NCBI RefSeq assembly: GCF_006716305.1
Contig: NZ_VFOU01000003.1
Span: forward strand, 646,343-710,342
Length of the DNA stretch: 64,000 nt
Direction: 5' to 3'
Source: Enteractinococcus coprophilus
GTDB taxonomy: Bacteria; Actinomycetota; Actinomycetes; Actinomycetales; Micrococcaceae
In this document: positions 42,402 through 50,617 of the stretch, piece by piece
How positions within the stretch are numbered: the first letter of the stretch is position 1
How the letters are laid out: each line of letters begins with the position of its first letter
The notes under the pieces: generated by a model
Database searches by the model: none
Told to the model about the DNA's origin: nothing
Seen by the model: only the letters and a program-made list of their open reading frames with translations
Made by a program: the position numbers and the translations under genes

Positions 42402-43132
42402 GCGTAATCACCCGCAACCGGGGTAATGATGCGGGCCGGGGCTTTGAATTTCGGGATGCGCATCGACACATTCATGCCGGCGTCCTGGGCGGTTTCGATG
42501 TGCAGGCCATGTCCTGGACCGTAGGCTTGACGGAGCCGCAGATCAACATTGCGCAGCCCCACGTGCGACCCGTCTGCTTCACCGCGCATCACTTTAGCCA
42601 TAAATTCCGGGTCAGCGCCAACACCGTCGTCTTCAATACTGATTTCTGCATACGTATCGGCGTCCTTGGCGCGCACGAACACGTGGCCCTCACCCTGGGT
42701 GGTGTACATGCCGTGACGGACCGCGTTTTCGACCAGCGGTTGCACGCTGAGAAATGGGATTTTGAGTCCCAACACTTCCGGCGCGATATCCAGGCTCACC
42801 TGTAACCGTTCACCGAAGCGCGCTTTTTCCAACAACACGTACCGTTCCACGGCACTGAGCTCATCTTCCAGGGTGGTGAAATCCCCCTCGGTCCCCAGCG
42901 AGTACCGAATAAAATCAGCGAAATCGACCAGCAGTTCCCGGGCACGAACCGGATCACTAGGTATCAGCCCGGCGATGGCATTGAGCGAGTTGTAAATAAA
43001 ATGCGGGGAGATCTGGGCGCGCAGGCTGCGCAGTTGTGCGTCGATGAGCTGCTCACGGGTCAGCTCAACGAGCTGTTGATAATCCGGTTCGGCAGGCTGA
43101 TGTTCCTCTCGAGATTTTTTGCGAAAGATCAC
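42398..43132 (-). CDS. LytS-family histidine kinase without membrane domain
   Basis: 244 residues. The His_kinase domain has SLRAQISPHFIYNSLNAIAGLI (His about 43), and the ATPase domain has IPFLSVQPLVENAVRHGMYTTQGEG (N-box), IEDDGVGAD and SHVGLRNVDLRLRQAYG (G-box). There is no membrane or sensor domain; the protein starts with a short basic segment (MIFRKKSREEH). It may sense through contact with the co-encoded membrane proteins. The start is GTG 43132, preceded by GGGGAGAG. First gene of the operon. Confidence 0.92.
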   Translation of the reverse strand: MIFRKKSREEHQPAEPDYQQLVELTREQLIDAQLRSLRAQISPHFIYNSLNAIAGLIPSDPVRARELLVDFADFIRYSLGTEGDFTTLEDELSAVERYVLLEKARFGERLQVSLDIAPEVLGLKIPFLSVQPLVENAVRHGMYTTQGEGHVFVRAKDADTYAEISIEDDGVGADPEFMAKVMRGEADGSHVGLRNVDLRLRQAYGPGHGLHIETAQDAGMNVSMRIPKFKAPARIITPVAGDYA

Positions 43133-43301
43133 AATACTCTCCCCTGGGTGTGTGCTGACCGCCCGGAGAGTAGCGGGTGCCGCAACGCGTGAAGGGTGAA
43201 CATACCTGTAAGCCTAGGTGACAGTATTCACTTTTTCCCAAAGCTTCGCCGTTCAACTCACCAACCTGACCGCTTAGCGCATGATTGAACCGCCCGCCTT
43301 T

Positions 43302-43317
43302 CGTGACTCACATCACA
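43302..43317. promoter_or_regulatory. CRP/GlxR-type operator upstream of DUF485-actP
   Basis: CGTGACTCACATCACA fits TGTGA-N6-TCACA except for the first base. It lies 56 bp before the DUF485 start. In C. glutamicum GlxR acts on carboxylic-acid uptake genes, so this position is sensible. Confidence 0.5.
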
Positions 43318-43372
43318 CTGACTAGCCTGTGGGGCATGAAGACCTCATCCAACTCCACCGTGGAGGATCATC

Positions 43373-43765
43373 ATGACGACAACACATAATTATTCCGACT
43401 TCCAACAGGTACAGAAATCTGAACAGTTTCAACAGCTGCGCAAAACGCACCGCAGCTTTGTATTTCCCATGACCGTGATCTTTTTGATCTGGTACCTGGC
43501 GTTTGTCATTTTGGCCGCGTTCGCACCCGAGTTTATGGCCATCAAAGTCTTGGGCAACATTAACCTCGGCATCGTGCTGGGACTAGCCCAGTTCGTCACA
43601 ACGTTTATTATCACCGGCGCTTACGTGGCTTATGCAAATCGGAAGATTGACCCGATTGCCACCGATCTTCGCGAACAGATGGAAGCCGCTGGCGCCGGTG
43701 AGCCAACACCAGTTGAAGTTACCGGTTATGCCACCACCGCACCGGGTTCAGGAGATGCATCATGA
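43373..43765 (+). CDS. DUF485 (YjcH-type) membrane protein
   Basis: A 130-residue protein with two membrane helices. The DUF485 signature LRKTHRSFVFPMTVIFLIWYLAFVILAAFAPEFMAIKVLGNINLGIVLGLAQFVTTFIITGAYVAYANRKIDP is not quoted in full elsewhere; its key features are a basic HRSF turn, helix 1, a short loop ending in NxGxxLGLxQF and helix 2. The family accompanies ActP acetate permeases and is thought to assist them. It overlaps the actP gene by 4 nt. Divergent from the kinase/regulator operon with 240 bp between them. Confidence 0.9.
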   Translation: MTTTHNYSDFQQVQKSEQFQQLRKTHRSFVFPMTVIFLIWYLAFVILAAFAPEFMAIKVLGNINLGIVLGLAQFVTTFIITGAYVAYANRKIDPIATDLREQMEAAGAGEPTPVEVTGYATTAPGSGDAS

Positions 43766-45387
43766 CCTCAGCACTCATCACTGCTGCCACCACAGACGTA
43801 TCCACCGAAGTTGGCAACCCGTGGGCCAACATCGGCATCTTCCTCGTATTCGTTGCCGTCACCCTGTTTGCGGTGGTGCGGGCATCACGCAAAACCAAAA
43901 CAGCCACAGACTTCTACGCGGGCGGTCGATCATTTACCGGCACCCAGAATGGTACCGCCATTGCTGGGGATTATCTTTCCGCCGCATCCTTCCTAGGAAT
44001 TGTGGGAGCCATTGCAATCTATGGTTACGACGGCTTCCTCTACTCAATCGGCTTCCTGGTCGCCTGGCTCGTCGCCCTGCTGTTGGTCGCCGAAATGCTA
44101 CGCAACACCGGCAAGTTCACGATGGCCGATGTGCTGAGCTTCCGCCTGCGACAGCGCCCCGTGCGCATCGCTGCGGCAACCTCCACCCTGGCGGTATCGA
44201 TCTTCTACCTACTGGCCCAGATGGCCGGCGCCGGGGCCCTGGTGTCCTTGCTGTTAGGCATTGATTCCAAACTCGGCCAATCGCTGGTCATCGCCATCGT
44301 TGGCGTCTTGATGATCTTCTACGTCTTCATCGGCGGTATGAAAGGCACCACCTGGGTGCAGATCATCAAAGCCACCCTGTTGCTGATCGGGGTGGGCATC
44401 ATGAGCATCTGGCTGCTGGCCCTGTTCGGCTTCAACTTCTCGGCGATGCTGGGCGAAGCCGTCACCACCGCTGGCAACCCAGCCGTGTTGGATCCAGGCC
44501 TGCAATACGGTGCGTCCGCCCTGTCGAAGATCGACTTCCTGTCACTGGGACTGGCCCTGGTCCTGGGCACCGCTGGTCTGCCACACGTGTTGATGCGGTT
44601 CTACACCGTGCCAACCGCTAAAGAGGCTCGCAAATCCGTGGTCTGGGCGATCTGTTTGATCGGTGGGTTCTACCTGTGCACCCTGGTGTTGGGCTTTGGC
44701 GCCGCCGCGATGCTAGGCCCAGAAGTCATCAGCAACGCACCGGGCGGACAGAACTCGGCAGCACCGTTGCTGGCCTATGAACTCGGCGGCACCATCCTGT
44801 TGGGCATCATCGCCGCAGTCGCCTTCGCCACTATCCTGGCCGTTGTTGCCGGGCTAACGATTACCGCTTCGGCATCGTTTGCCCACGACATCTACGGCGA
44901 AGTCATCAAGAAGGGCAAACTCGACACCGCAGGCGAGATGCGCGCCGGACGCGCCACCGTCGTCGTCGTGGGGATCTTGGCCATCCTGGGCGGTATTGGT
45001 GCCCAAGGCCAAAACGTGGCCTTCCTGGTTGCACTGGCCTTCGCGGTGGCTGCCTCGGCGAACCTGCCAACGATCATCTACTCGCTGTTCTGGAAGCGGT
45101 TCACCACTCGCGGTGCACTGTGGTCGATGTACGGCGGGCTGATCACTTCGATCACCCTGATCGTCTTCTCCCCGGTCATGTGGGGGGCCGAAACGTCGTT
45201 CTTCCCAGACGTCGATTTGGCACTCTACCCGCTGACCAACCCGGGCATCGTGTCGATTCCGCTGTCATTCATCCTGGGCTGGCTGGGTTCGGTCACTTCC
45301 AAAGCCACTGAGGATCCTGCCAAGCAGGCCGAGATGGAAGTTCGCTCCCTGACCGGTGTCGGCGCGGAAAAAGCCACCGACCACTAA
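43762..45387 (+). CDS. actP: Cation:acetate symporter ActP, copy 2
   Basis: A 541-residue sodium:solute symporter with about 13 helices. Landmarks: TKTATDFYAGGRSFTGTQNGTAIAGDYLSAASFLGIVG (residues 46-83), and LGTAGLPHVLMRFYTVPTAKEARKSV (about 270-295), both typical of ActP. It closely resembles copy 1 in the DYLSAASFLG and LPHVLxRFYT blocks but is longer. Encoded with DUF485 as a unit, opposite the LytTR system; a strong terminator follows at 45407. Uptake of acetate or a similar short-chain acid is the expected role. Confidence 0.92.
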   Translation: MTSALITAATTDVSTEVGNPWANIGIFLVFVAVTLFAVVRASRKTKTATDFYAGGRSFTGTQNGTAIAGDYLSAASFLGIVGAIAIYGYDGFLYSIGFLVAWLVALLLVAEMLRNTGKFTMADVLSFRLRQRPVRIAAATSTLAVSIFYLLAQMAGAGALVSLLLGIDSKLGQSLVIAIVGVLMIFYVFIGGMKGTTWVQIIKATLLLIGVGIMSIWLLALFGFNFSAMLGEAVTTAGNPAVLDPGLQYGASALSKIDFLSLGLALVLGTAGLPHVLMRFYTVPTAKEARKSVVWAICLIGGFYLCTLVLGFGAAAMLGPEVISNAPGGQNSAAPLLAYELGGTILLGIIAAVAFATILAVVAGLTITASASFAHDIYGEVIKKGKLDTAGEMRAGRATVVVVGILAILGGIGAQGQNVAFLVALAFAVAASANLPTIIYSLFWKRFTTRGALWSMYGGLITSITLIVFSPVMWGAETSFFPDVDLALYPLTNPGIVSIPLSFILGWLGSVTSKATEDPAKQAEMEVRSLTGVGAEKATDH

Positions 45388-45406
45388 CTCGCAAGAACCA
45401 CCTCAC

Positions 45407-45451
45407 CACGCTGAGTCCCCGCGTCCACCATGGACGCGGGGACTCAGCGTG
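45407..45451 (+). terminator. Perfect 20-bp terminator hairpin after actP
   Basis: Arms 45407-45426 and 45432-45451 are exact reverse complements of 20 nt around a 5-nt loop (ACCAT). The arms start CACGCTGAG and GGACGCGGG. The stem is G+C-rich; a weak TCTTGT tail follows. Confidence 0.85.
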
Positions 45452-45528
45452 TCTTGTCGTGATTCGAGGCCGCCCGAGATGCACAATAGTGCTGGCACAA
45501 CAGTCAGATCCCGCAGAAAGAGCCCCAG

Positions 45529-46374
45529 GTGTCTAAACACATGGACTTTACAACGCCGTCGTTTGAGACAACAGTGCGTCAGGTTGGACAATTCGTCGAC
45601 GTCGCCGATCGGATGCCCGGGGATGCACCGATCAACGTAGCCTTTGTGGAAGAGATTTCGGTTGCTCAGCGGCTCGCAGCGATTCGCACCTTGTCAGCAG
45701 CGGGGTTGCGGGTTCGACCGATTTTGTCGGCCCGACGGCTCGCTTCTGAGGCACAGCTTGGTGAACTGTTGGAAACCAGCTGCGGCAAGCTTGGTCTGCA
45801 AGAAGTCATGATCGTGGGTGGAGATCCCACCGAACCGGCCGGTCCTTATGCCACGGCATTAAAGCTCATCCAATCGGCACCGATCACCGAAGCCGACCTC
45901 AGGCTCATCGCCCTCCCGGGATTCCCAAAAGAGCATCCGACCACGAGCTCCGCAGTGTTGCTGGATCATCTGGCAGCAAAGGTCGACGCCCTCGAAGCCA
46001 CCGAGCGGGCTGTTGAAATCACCACTCAACTCTGTCTAGATCCTGCAGCTGTGCAGGAGTGGGTTACCAAGGTGCGCGCCAGAGGCATCACCGCTCCGAT
46101 CCGCATCGGCGTCCCAGCACCCACCACTGCAGCAAAACTCCTACGATTCTGTGCATTATGCAAAGTCGATGCTACGCAGGAAGACCTGCAGCGTTATGGG
46201 TGGCTGGCAGACCATGACGCCACGCTGGTCGATCCGGGAGCTTTCCTGCGTTCGCTCACTAGGATGCTCACCTCCGAGCTCGGGCCAATCATGGCCCACA
46301 TCTACCCGATGGGTGACATCGGCGCAGCGCTGACGTGGCTATCATCGCGTCAAGTAGAGCTGATGCAGGGCTAG
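45529..46374 (+). CDS. Methylenetetrahydrofolate reductase-like protein
   Basis: A 281-residue protein of the MetF TIM-barrel family. It carries MIVGGDPTEPAGPYATALKLI (about residues 102-122, compare the FAD-binding GGDP loop of MetF), and VEITTQLCLDPAAVQEWVTKVRARGITAPIRIGVPAPTTAAKLLRFC, which matches the family's TQxxxD...G.PIxxGIxP strand. Overall shorter and diverged from biosynthetic MetF, so a one-carbon role other than methionine synthesis is possible. The start is GTG 45529 with GAAAGAG upstream; ATG 45541 is an alternative. It stands alone after a strong terminator. Confidence 0.75.
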   Translation: MSKHMDFTTPSFETTVRQVGQFVDVADRMPGDAPINVAFVEEISVAQRLAAIRTLSAAGLRVRPILSARRLASEAQLGELLETSCGKLGLQEVMIVGGDPTEPAGPYATALKLIQSAPITEADLRLIALPGFPKEHPTTSSAVLLDHLAAKVDALEATERAVEITTQLCLDPAAVQEWVTKVRARGITAPIRIGVPAPTTAAKLLRFCALCKVDATQEDLQRYGWLADHDATLVDPGAFLRSLTRMLTSELGPIMAHIYPMGDIGAALTWLSSRQVELMQG

Positions 46375-46497
46375 GCGCTGTGCGCTAAGTCGTGAAGCTT
46401 CAACACCGTCTTCCAATTGCGAAGCGTGGCGCTATCTTTTGTACTCGAGTATCCAACTTGGACTGTGCAGGTCGAGGGCTTCCAGGGCGTCGAGCGG

Positions 46498-47271
46498 TCA
46501 GGCCATGCCGGGCCAATACGCGCTATCTGGTGTAGAGCGAGCACCGAAAATTGCTTGTCCGACTCGGACTACGGTTGAACCTTCTTCGATCGCGGTCTCG
46601 AAATCTCCTGACATCCCCATGGATAGTTCACCAGGCCCAAGCAGCTCTGGTACCTCGGCGCGCATTTGGTCTCGCAGCTCACGCAGCAAGGTGAAGCACT
46701 TTCGCACCCGTTCAGTGTCTGAACTGAAGATTGCTAATGTCATGAGCCCTTGGACTTCCAAGTTGGGGTACTGGCGTAAGTCGGCGAGGAAGCGGGCCAA
46801 TTCGTCTGGATGGATGCCATATTTTTGTGGCTCATTTGAGGTGTTGACCTGCACAAAGACGGGCAGTGTTCGTCCTGCGGTTTCAAGTCGACGGTTGAGT
46901 ACCTCTGCTACCCGTAAGCGATCCAATGCTTGGAATTCCGCAGCATAGGCTGCCACGTCGCGCGCCTTATTGGTCTGCAGGTTGCCGATGATCGACCACT
47001 CCACATCCAAGTCCTGCATCGCATGATATTTTCGGGTGGCTTCTTGGACACGGTTTTCGCCAAGCTGCTGTAATCCCGCCGCGACGGCTATACGAATGCG
47101 GTCTTCAGGAACAGTTTTACTGACGGGCAACAACCGGATTTCATCGGGGTCCCGTCCTACCCGATGTGCGGCATCGGCGATCCGGGCACGTACCGCTGCG
47201 ATATCGTGAGTAAAATCTTCGATCGTTTCAGCCGTTGGAAATTCATCAGATAAACCATTTGCACCTGCCAT
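46498..47271 (-). CDS. YggS family PLP-binding protein
   Basis: A 257-residue protein of the PROSC/YggS family, which handles PLP homeostasis. The PLP Lys is in LLPVSKTV (about 48-55), and GENRVQEA, WSIIGNLQTNKARDVA, FVQVNTSNEPQKYGI and LSMGMSGDFETAIEEGSTVVRVGQAIFG are the family landmarks. The start at ATG 47271 (MAGANGL) is chosen over a 13-codon extension, although the ribosome site is weak. In many actinobacteria this gene lies in the division cluster next to ftsZ; here it is alone, next to a tRNA gene. Confidence 0.92.
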   Translation of the reverse strand: MAGANGLSDEFPTAETIEDFTHDIAAVRARIADAAHRVGRDPDEIRLLPVSKTVPEDRIRIAVAAGLQQLGENRVQEATRKYHAMQDLDVEWSIIGNLQTNKARDVAAYAAEFQALDRLRVAEVLNRRLETAGRTLPVFVQVNTSNEPQKYGIHPDELARFLADLRQYPNLEVQGLMTLAIFSSDTERVRKCFTLLRELRDQMRAEVPELLGPGELSMGMSGDFETAIEEGSTVVRVGQAIFGARSTPDSAYWPGMA

Positions 47272-47318
47272 AGGCCAAACGTAACATGGGTGTCGCAGTG
47301 AGACTATCACTGTGTTCC

Positions 47319-47389
47319 GGTGGGGTGACCGAGTAGCTAGGTTGCGGCTCGCAAGGCCGTATACGCAGGTTCAAGTCCTGCCCCCACCT
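47319..47389 (+). tRNA. tRNA-Cys (GCA) with C33 in the anticodon loop
   Basis: Seven-base acceptor stem GGTGGGG/CCCCACC, T arm GCAGG-TTCAAGT-CCTGC, D arm ACC/GGT with an 8-9 nt loop, 4-nt variable loop, discriminator T. The anticodon stem is GCGGC/GCCGT and the loop reads TCGCAAG, so the anticodon at 34-36 is GCA (Cys) and position 33 is C instead of the near-universal U; in most actinobacterial tRNA-Cys the loop is CTGCAAA. U73 is the known Cys identity base. No CCA is encoded. A terminator follows at 47402. Confidence 0.88.
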
Positions 47390-47401
47390 CGAAAATGACC
47401 G

Positions 47402-47437
47402 AGGGCCCCATTCCGACACAGTTCGGAATGGGGCCCT
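47402..47437 (+). terminator. Terminator after tRNA-Cys
   Basis: AGGGCCCCATTCCGA (47402-47416) and TCGGAATGGGGCCCT (47423-47437) form a perfect 15-bp stem with a 6-nt loop, 12 nt after the tRNA. It also separates paralogue 3 (stop 47488) from the tRNA. Confidence 0.85.
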
Positions 47438-47487
47438 TGTGCATAGCGGACGGGCTGACCGTCAGCTAGGCAAAGTGTTGTCGTAAC

Positions 47488-48717
47488 TTATTTGGCGACC
47501 TGGGAGGCGCCTTTGGTCACGGCTGGCTGCAGAGCGGCAGGAATACTGGGCTTGCCGTCTGCGAGGTCGATGAGATCCATGGCCTCGAGTTGCCGCAGTC
47601 GTGGGATGAGTACACCGTCAGCGGAGTCGCCGTTCACAATGAATTGAGCCGTCTGTTTGGCGGCGGCGTCATCGGCGTCATAGCTGAGAGTTTGTGCCAC
47701 GTAGGTGGCGACCAGGTTTTCTGCTGCATCGAGCTGTTCGATGTCTTCAAATTCGAACGCGGCAGCGTTGGCGCCCGGTTGGATCTTGGTCGAGGTAACC
47801 TGTGCCTGACCGGTTTCTTGCATGGTGGTCCAAAACGCCATGAGCTCTGGGATCGCCTGAGCTGAGGTCGCATAACGGGTCGGATGTGCTTCAGCCGGCA
47901 CGTTCAGATCCAGATCGGATGCCACCGGTTCTACTGCTTCAGGTTTCTTCGCGACACCTTCGGCATCAATGCCGATGGTTGCCGCGACGTCTTTAATGTC
48001 GGCGCGTTTGGGCAAACCGGTGCCCGTCACAGCGTGGCCGTCGCCCATCCACTGGGCGAATTCTTTCACACCGGCCATGAAGCGAGTCTCCAGGATCGCG
48101 GTGTAGCGCACTTGCGGATCATCACCGTCTGGTTGCACTGGTTCGGCGGCTTCATCAACGACGTCGACAACTTCTTCGACCACTGCCGCGGGGACTTCTT
48201 CTACTACTTCTGCCACAGGTGGAGCATCTTCGGTCGCAGGCTGTGCAGGCGTCACCGGTGCTGGTGGTTCGCTGACTTCTTGTTCAGGCAACAGTTCGTT
48301 CAGCTTCGCATCAAAATCCGTGTCTTGTTGTTCGGCGAGCGCACGCACAGCTGCGGTCACCACAAAAGCACCGGCGCCGGCGACGGCTTGGCCAGGGTTG
48401 CGCTGCAGCAGGCTCGGGGTCGAGCGCAGAGCACGCCCCTTGGTGGCAAGTGCTTCGATGGCAGGAGTGATGTTCCGAATCGTACGCGGCACGTCACGTT
48501 GCGCGACCCGGACTCGACCATTCAGGCCATGCTTGGCATACCAGTCATCCAGGGACTCTAGTGCCACGTAGGTCAGCTGAGCTACACTTGGGCGTCCGTT
48601 TTCGGCCTCCGGGCCGACGGTGCCTAAGATTTCTGTGGCCTTGGTCGATTGGTCGCTTTCTAGCGCCTGGGCAATCTCGCGCAGGGTATTAATAGTGCGC
48701 GCTCGTTCTTCACTCAC
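47488..48717 (-). CDS. Hypothetical protein, paralogue 3 (shortened) of a three-member family
   Basis: 409 residues. It starts MSEERARTINTLREIAQALESD, matching residues 86-107 of paralogue 2 (QRARAINTLRELVVALHAE), so the first 85 residues of the family are missing. Then RPSVAQLTYVALESLDDWY (about 42-60) matches the RPSxGHLTGVAxExLDxxY block. Residues about 143-205 are a Pro/Glu/Val/Ala-rich linker in place of most of the helical middle. RADIKDVAATIGIDAEG (about 228) and AIPELMAFWTTMQETG (about 285) match the C-terminal blocks. The start is GTG 48717 with GGAG about 10 nt upstream. No membrane segment. Function unknown. Confidence 0.75.
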   Translation of the reverse strand: MSEERARTINTLREIAQALESDQSTKATEILGTVGPEAENGRPSVAQLTYVALESLDDWYAKHGLNGRVRVAQRDVPRTIRNITPAIEALATKGRALRSTPSLLQRNPGQAVAGAGAFVVTAAVRALAEQQDTDFDAKLNELLPEQEVSEPPAPVTPAQPATEDAPPVAEVVEEVPAAVVEEVVDVVDEAAEPVQPDGDDPQVRYTAILETRFMAGVKEFAQWMGDGHAVTGTGLPKRADIKDVAATIGIDAEGVAKKPEAVEPVASDLDLNVPAEAHPTRYATSAQAIPELMAFWTTMQETGQAQVTSTKIQPGANAAAFEFEDIEQLDAAENLVATYVAQTLSYDADDAAAKQTAQFIVNGDSADGVLIPRLRQLEAMDLIDLADGKPSIPAALQPAVTKGASQVAK

Positions 48718-49137
48718 GGGGATATCATCTCCAAGTAGGGTCTTTCAACCGCAAAACGGTATTCGTCACAAAGTGACGCTACCAAAAATTACAGGCAAAT
48801 TTGCGGTAAATAGCCTCCCTGAGTGTGAAATGCTCAACATTTGACCCGCGTGCTGCTCCCATATTCTGCGTTAAAGTAGGGTTCCACATGGCGCGACAAG
48901 CAGCTACCGCCCCGCCGCTAGGATCCGATTTGCTCCAGTAACGAGACCCAGACTTCTGGGTCTGTGGGGACGACCGGGACCGCTTCTTGCAGTGCTGGCG
49001 CCGACATCTGGACCGCGGTGGCGAGGTGTGCCGCAGGCTGTTATTCTCCATGGTGCTTATAGCAGTTGCCTTGCATCCAGCCCTAGCCACCGGGCGACGT
49101 TGGGGTGCACAATGGGCTCAGAAAGGAGTTGATCGCT
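48718..49137. other. Intergenic region
   Basis: 420 bp upstream of paralogue 3 (minus) and of the small acidic protein (plus). It holds promoters for both. On the minus strand about 48918-49035 reads as an open frame AHLATAVQMSAPALQEAVPVVPTDPEVWVSLLEQIGS-like (split here: AHLATAVQMSAPALQEA then VPVVPTDPEVWVSLLEQIG) ended by TAG and preceded by TAA; it looks protein-like but has no start signal. It may be the tail of a lost gene. Confidence 0.35.
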
Positions 49138-49308
49138 GTGACCAAGAATCCCAAACACAAGCGCGACGACGAACCAGATCCTACCGAGGAGTCCACGAAA
49201 GAGGACTACATTGACGAGGAACATCCCGGCAAAGACCGTGAGGAAGCCGTCGTTGATGAACAGGGCGAAGAGTCTTTCCCTGCTTCAGACCCACCAGCCA
49301 ATTACTAA
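49138..49308 (+). CDS. Small acidic protein with C-terminal FPASDPP motif
   Basis: 56 residues: a basic start (KNPKHKRDD), then mostly Glu/Asp/Pro, ending EESFPASDPPANY. The xESFPASDPP tail is found at the end of many small actinobacterial and proteobacterial stress proteins of unknown role. Disordered by composition. Start GTG 49138 is set by AAAGGAG with a 9-nt spacer. A hairpin terminator follows at 49330. Confidence 0.8.
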   Translation: MTKNPKHKRDDEPDPTEESTKEDYIDEEHPGKDREEAVVDEQGEESFPASDPPANY

Positions 49309-49329
49309 GTATCCGCATTGATAATGTTC

Positions 49330-49367
49330 TTCGCGCCCGGTCGACTCATGGGTTGACCGGGCGCGAA
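49330..49367 (+). terminator. Hairpin after the FPASDPP gene
   Basis: TTCGCGCCCGGTC (49330-49342) pairs with GACCGGGCGCGAA (49355-49367), 13 bp, 12-nt loop. No T tail. Confidence 0.65.
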
Positions 49368-49424
49368 CGTCTTCCCACCCAGTGAAGACTGGGCGAGCGA
49401 GATGATTCATGATTGAGTGGTGCT

Positions 49425-49922
49425 ATGACTGACGTAGAACTCACAGACCTGGACCGCCAGTATTTACAACAATGCGTGGATTTAGCAGCCGAAGCCCTTG
49501 AAGCCGGCGACGAACCGTTCGGGTCGGTGCTGGTGGACGCCGAAGGCGTGGAACTCTTTGCGGATCGAAACCGCATTTCAGGCGGGGATCCGACTCGGCA
49601 CCCAGAGTTTGCGATCGCCAGGTGGGCGGCCGATAACCTCACCGCGGAGCAGCGGCTAACCGCAACCGTCTATACCTCGGGCGAGCACTGTCCGATGTGT
49701 GCCGCAGCTCATGCGCGGGTTGGGCTGGGGCCAATTGTGTATGCCAGTAGTGCCGCAAATTTGGTGCAATGGTTGAACGAATGGGATGTTCCAGCCGGGC
49801 CAGTTGCCCCGTTGCCGGTGACCACGGTCGCTCCCAATGTTCCGGTGCGTGGCCCGTATCCAGAATTCAGCCAGGCCATTCGCTCACTCCAGGCACGTTT
49901 TTATGGCATCACCGGCATCTAG
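49425..49922 (+). CDS. Nucleoside/cytidine deaminase-family protein
   Basis: 165 residues. The zinc-binding deaminase pattern is HPE at 59-61 (His ligand and catalytic Glu) and CPMC at 89-92, with EPFGSVLVDAEG near 30-41 upstream. Residue 88, usually Pro in PCxxC deaminases, is His (EHCPMC). Guanine deaminase or a tRNA/nucleobase deaminase role is possible; the substrate cannot be told. ATG 49425 is chosen over the TTG four codons before. It ends 4 nt before the frameshifted HAD gene's stop, in convergent orientation. Confidence 0.85.
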   Translation: MTDVELTDLDRQYLQQCVDLAAEALEAGDEPFGSVLVDAEGVELFADRNRISGGDPTRHPEFAIARWAADNLTAEQRLTATVYTSGEHCPMCAAAHARVGLGPIVYASSAANLVQWLNEWDVPAGPVAPLPVTTVAPNVPVRGPYPEFSQAIRSLQARFYGITGI

Positions 49923-49926
49923 GTTG

Positions 49927-50617
49927 CTACGAGCCCACCGCTTCTACAGGTAGCAGAGCTTCAAGATCCGCAATCGTCTTGCCGGCCAGGGTGTCCCACA
50001 GTGTGAGGCCCGCGAGGGCTGGGATCGCTACGATATTTGGTACTCCGATCGTGGTGATGCCCGCAGCAAGTGCTGACGTGACCCCTGGCTCTGAATCTTC
50101 GATCGCGACCATCCGGTTCAGGCTGAGCTCTTCACGGTCTGGGTAGTGCTCCATCAGAAGGCGGGCGCCCAGTAGATATGGGGCGGGAGCAGGTTTGCCA
50201 TGTTCCACGGCCTCTCCGGTGACCTGCACGCTGAACGTGCCCTGGGGCAGCTCCGCTACAATTTCATTGGCCAGGGCCGCTTCGCTCATCGTCACTAAGC
50301 CCATCGGGATCCGGGCCTGACGCAGTTGGGCCAGCAGCTCACGAGCACCAGGTCGCCAGGGAATAGCCTGCCGTGTCTGAGCTATGACTGCGTTAAGTAA
50401 CTGTTCGATAATCTCGCGCGACGACAGGTTGACGCCGGCGGTCTGAGCAATGCGCGCATAGACCGGCAGTGCACTGCCAACTAACCGCTTGGAATCCTCT
50501 TCGCTCCAAGGCACAACCCCATCCCGTCATGAGTTCGGCTTCAGCACGAAACCAATAGGGCTCGGTGTCCACCAGCGTGCCATCCATATCCCACAGCACA
50601 CCTTGCAGCAACGTCAT
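49927..50617 (-). pseudogene. HAD-superfamily phosphatase split by a +1 frameshift
   Basis: Frame 1 from ATG 50617 gives MTLLQGVLWDMDGTLVDTEPYWFRAEAELMTGW, which contains the catalytic DxD (DMDGT) of HAD phosphatases, then goes out of frame at the four-C run 50517-50520 (GGGG on the coding strand). Removing one G gives the continuous reading ...TGWVVPWSEEDSK..., which continues through VGSALPVYARIA, the GLVTMSEAAL cap/second-motif region, HGKPAPAPYLLGA (motif III Lys) and VAIEDSEPGVTSALAAG (motif IV). So the gene is intact apart from one extra base in a homopolymer. It may be a sequencing error or a recent inactivation. Probable role if intact: phosphoglycolate phosphatase/beta-phosphoglucomutase-like. 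Confidence 0.85.

Noticed and set aside
43632..44264. A 210-residue frame across DUF485/actP
   Set aside because: Overlaps two recognised genes; Arg/His-rich.
47884..48561. A 225-residue frame opposite paralogue 3
   Set aside because: Antisense; Phe/His/Cys-rich composition typical of a reverse reading of an acidic Ala/Val/Glu-rich gene.
48779..49090. A 103-residue minus-strand frame in the 48.7-49.1 kb gap
   Set aside because: Arg/Ser/Cys-rich, no start signal; a different frame of the same stretch looks more protein-like but lacks a start.
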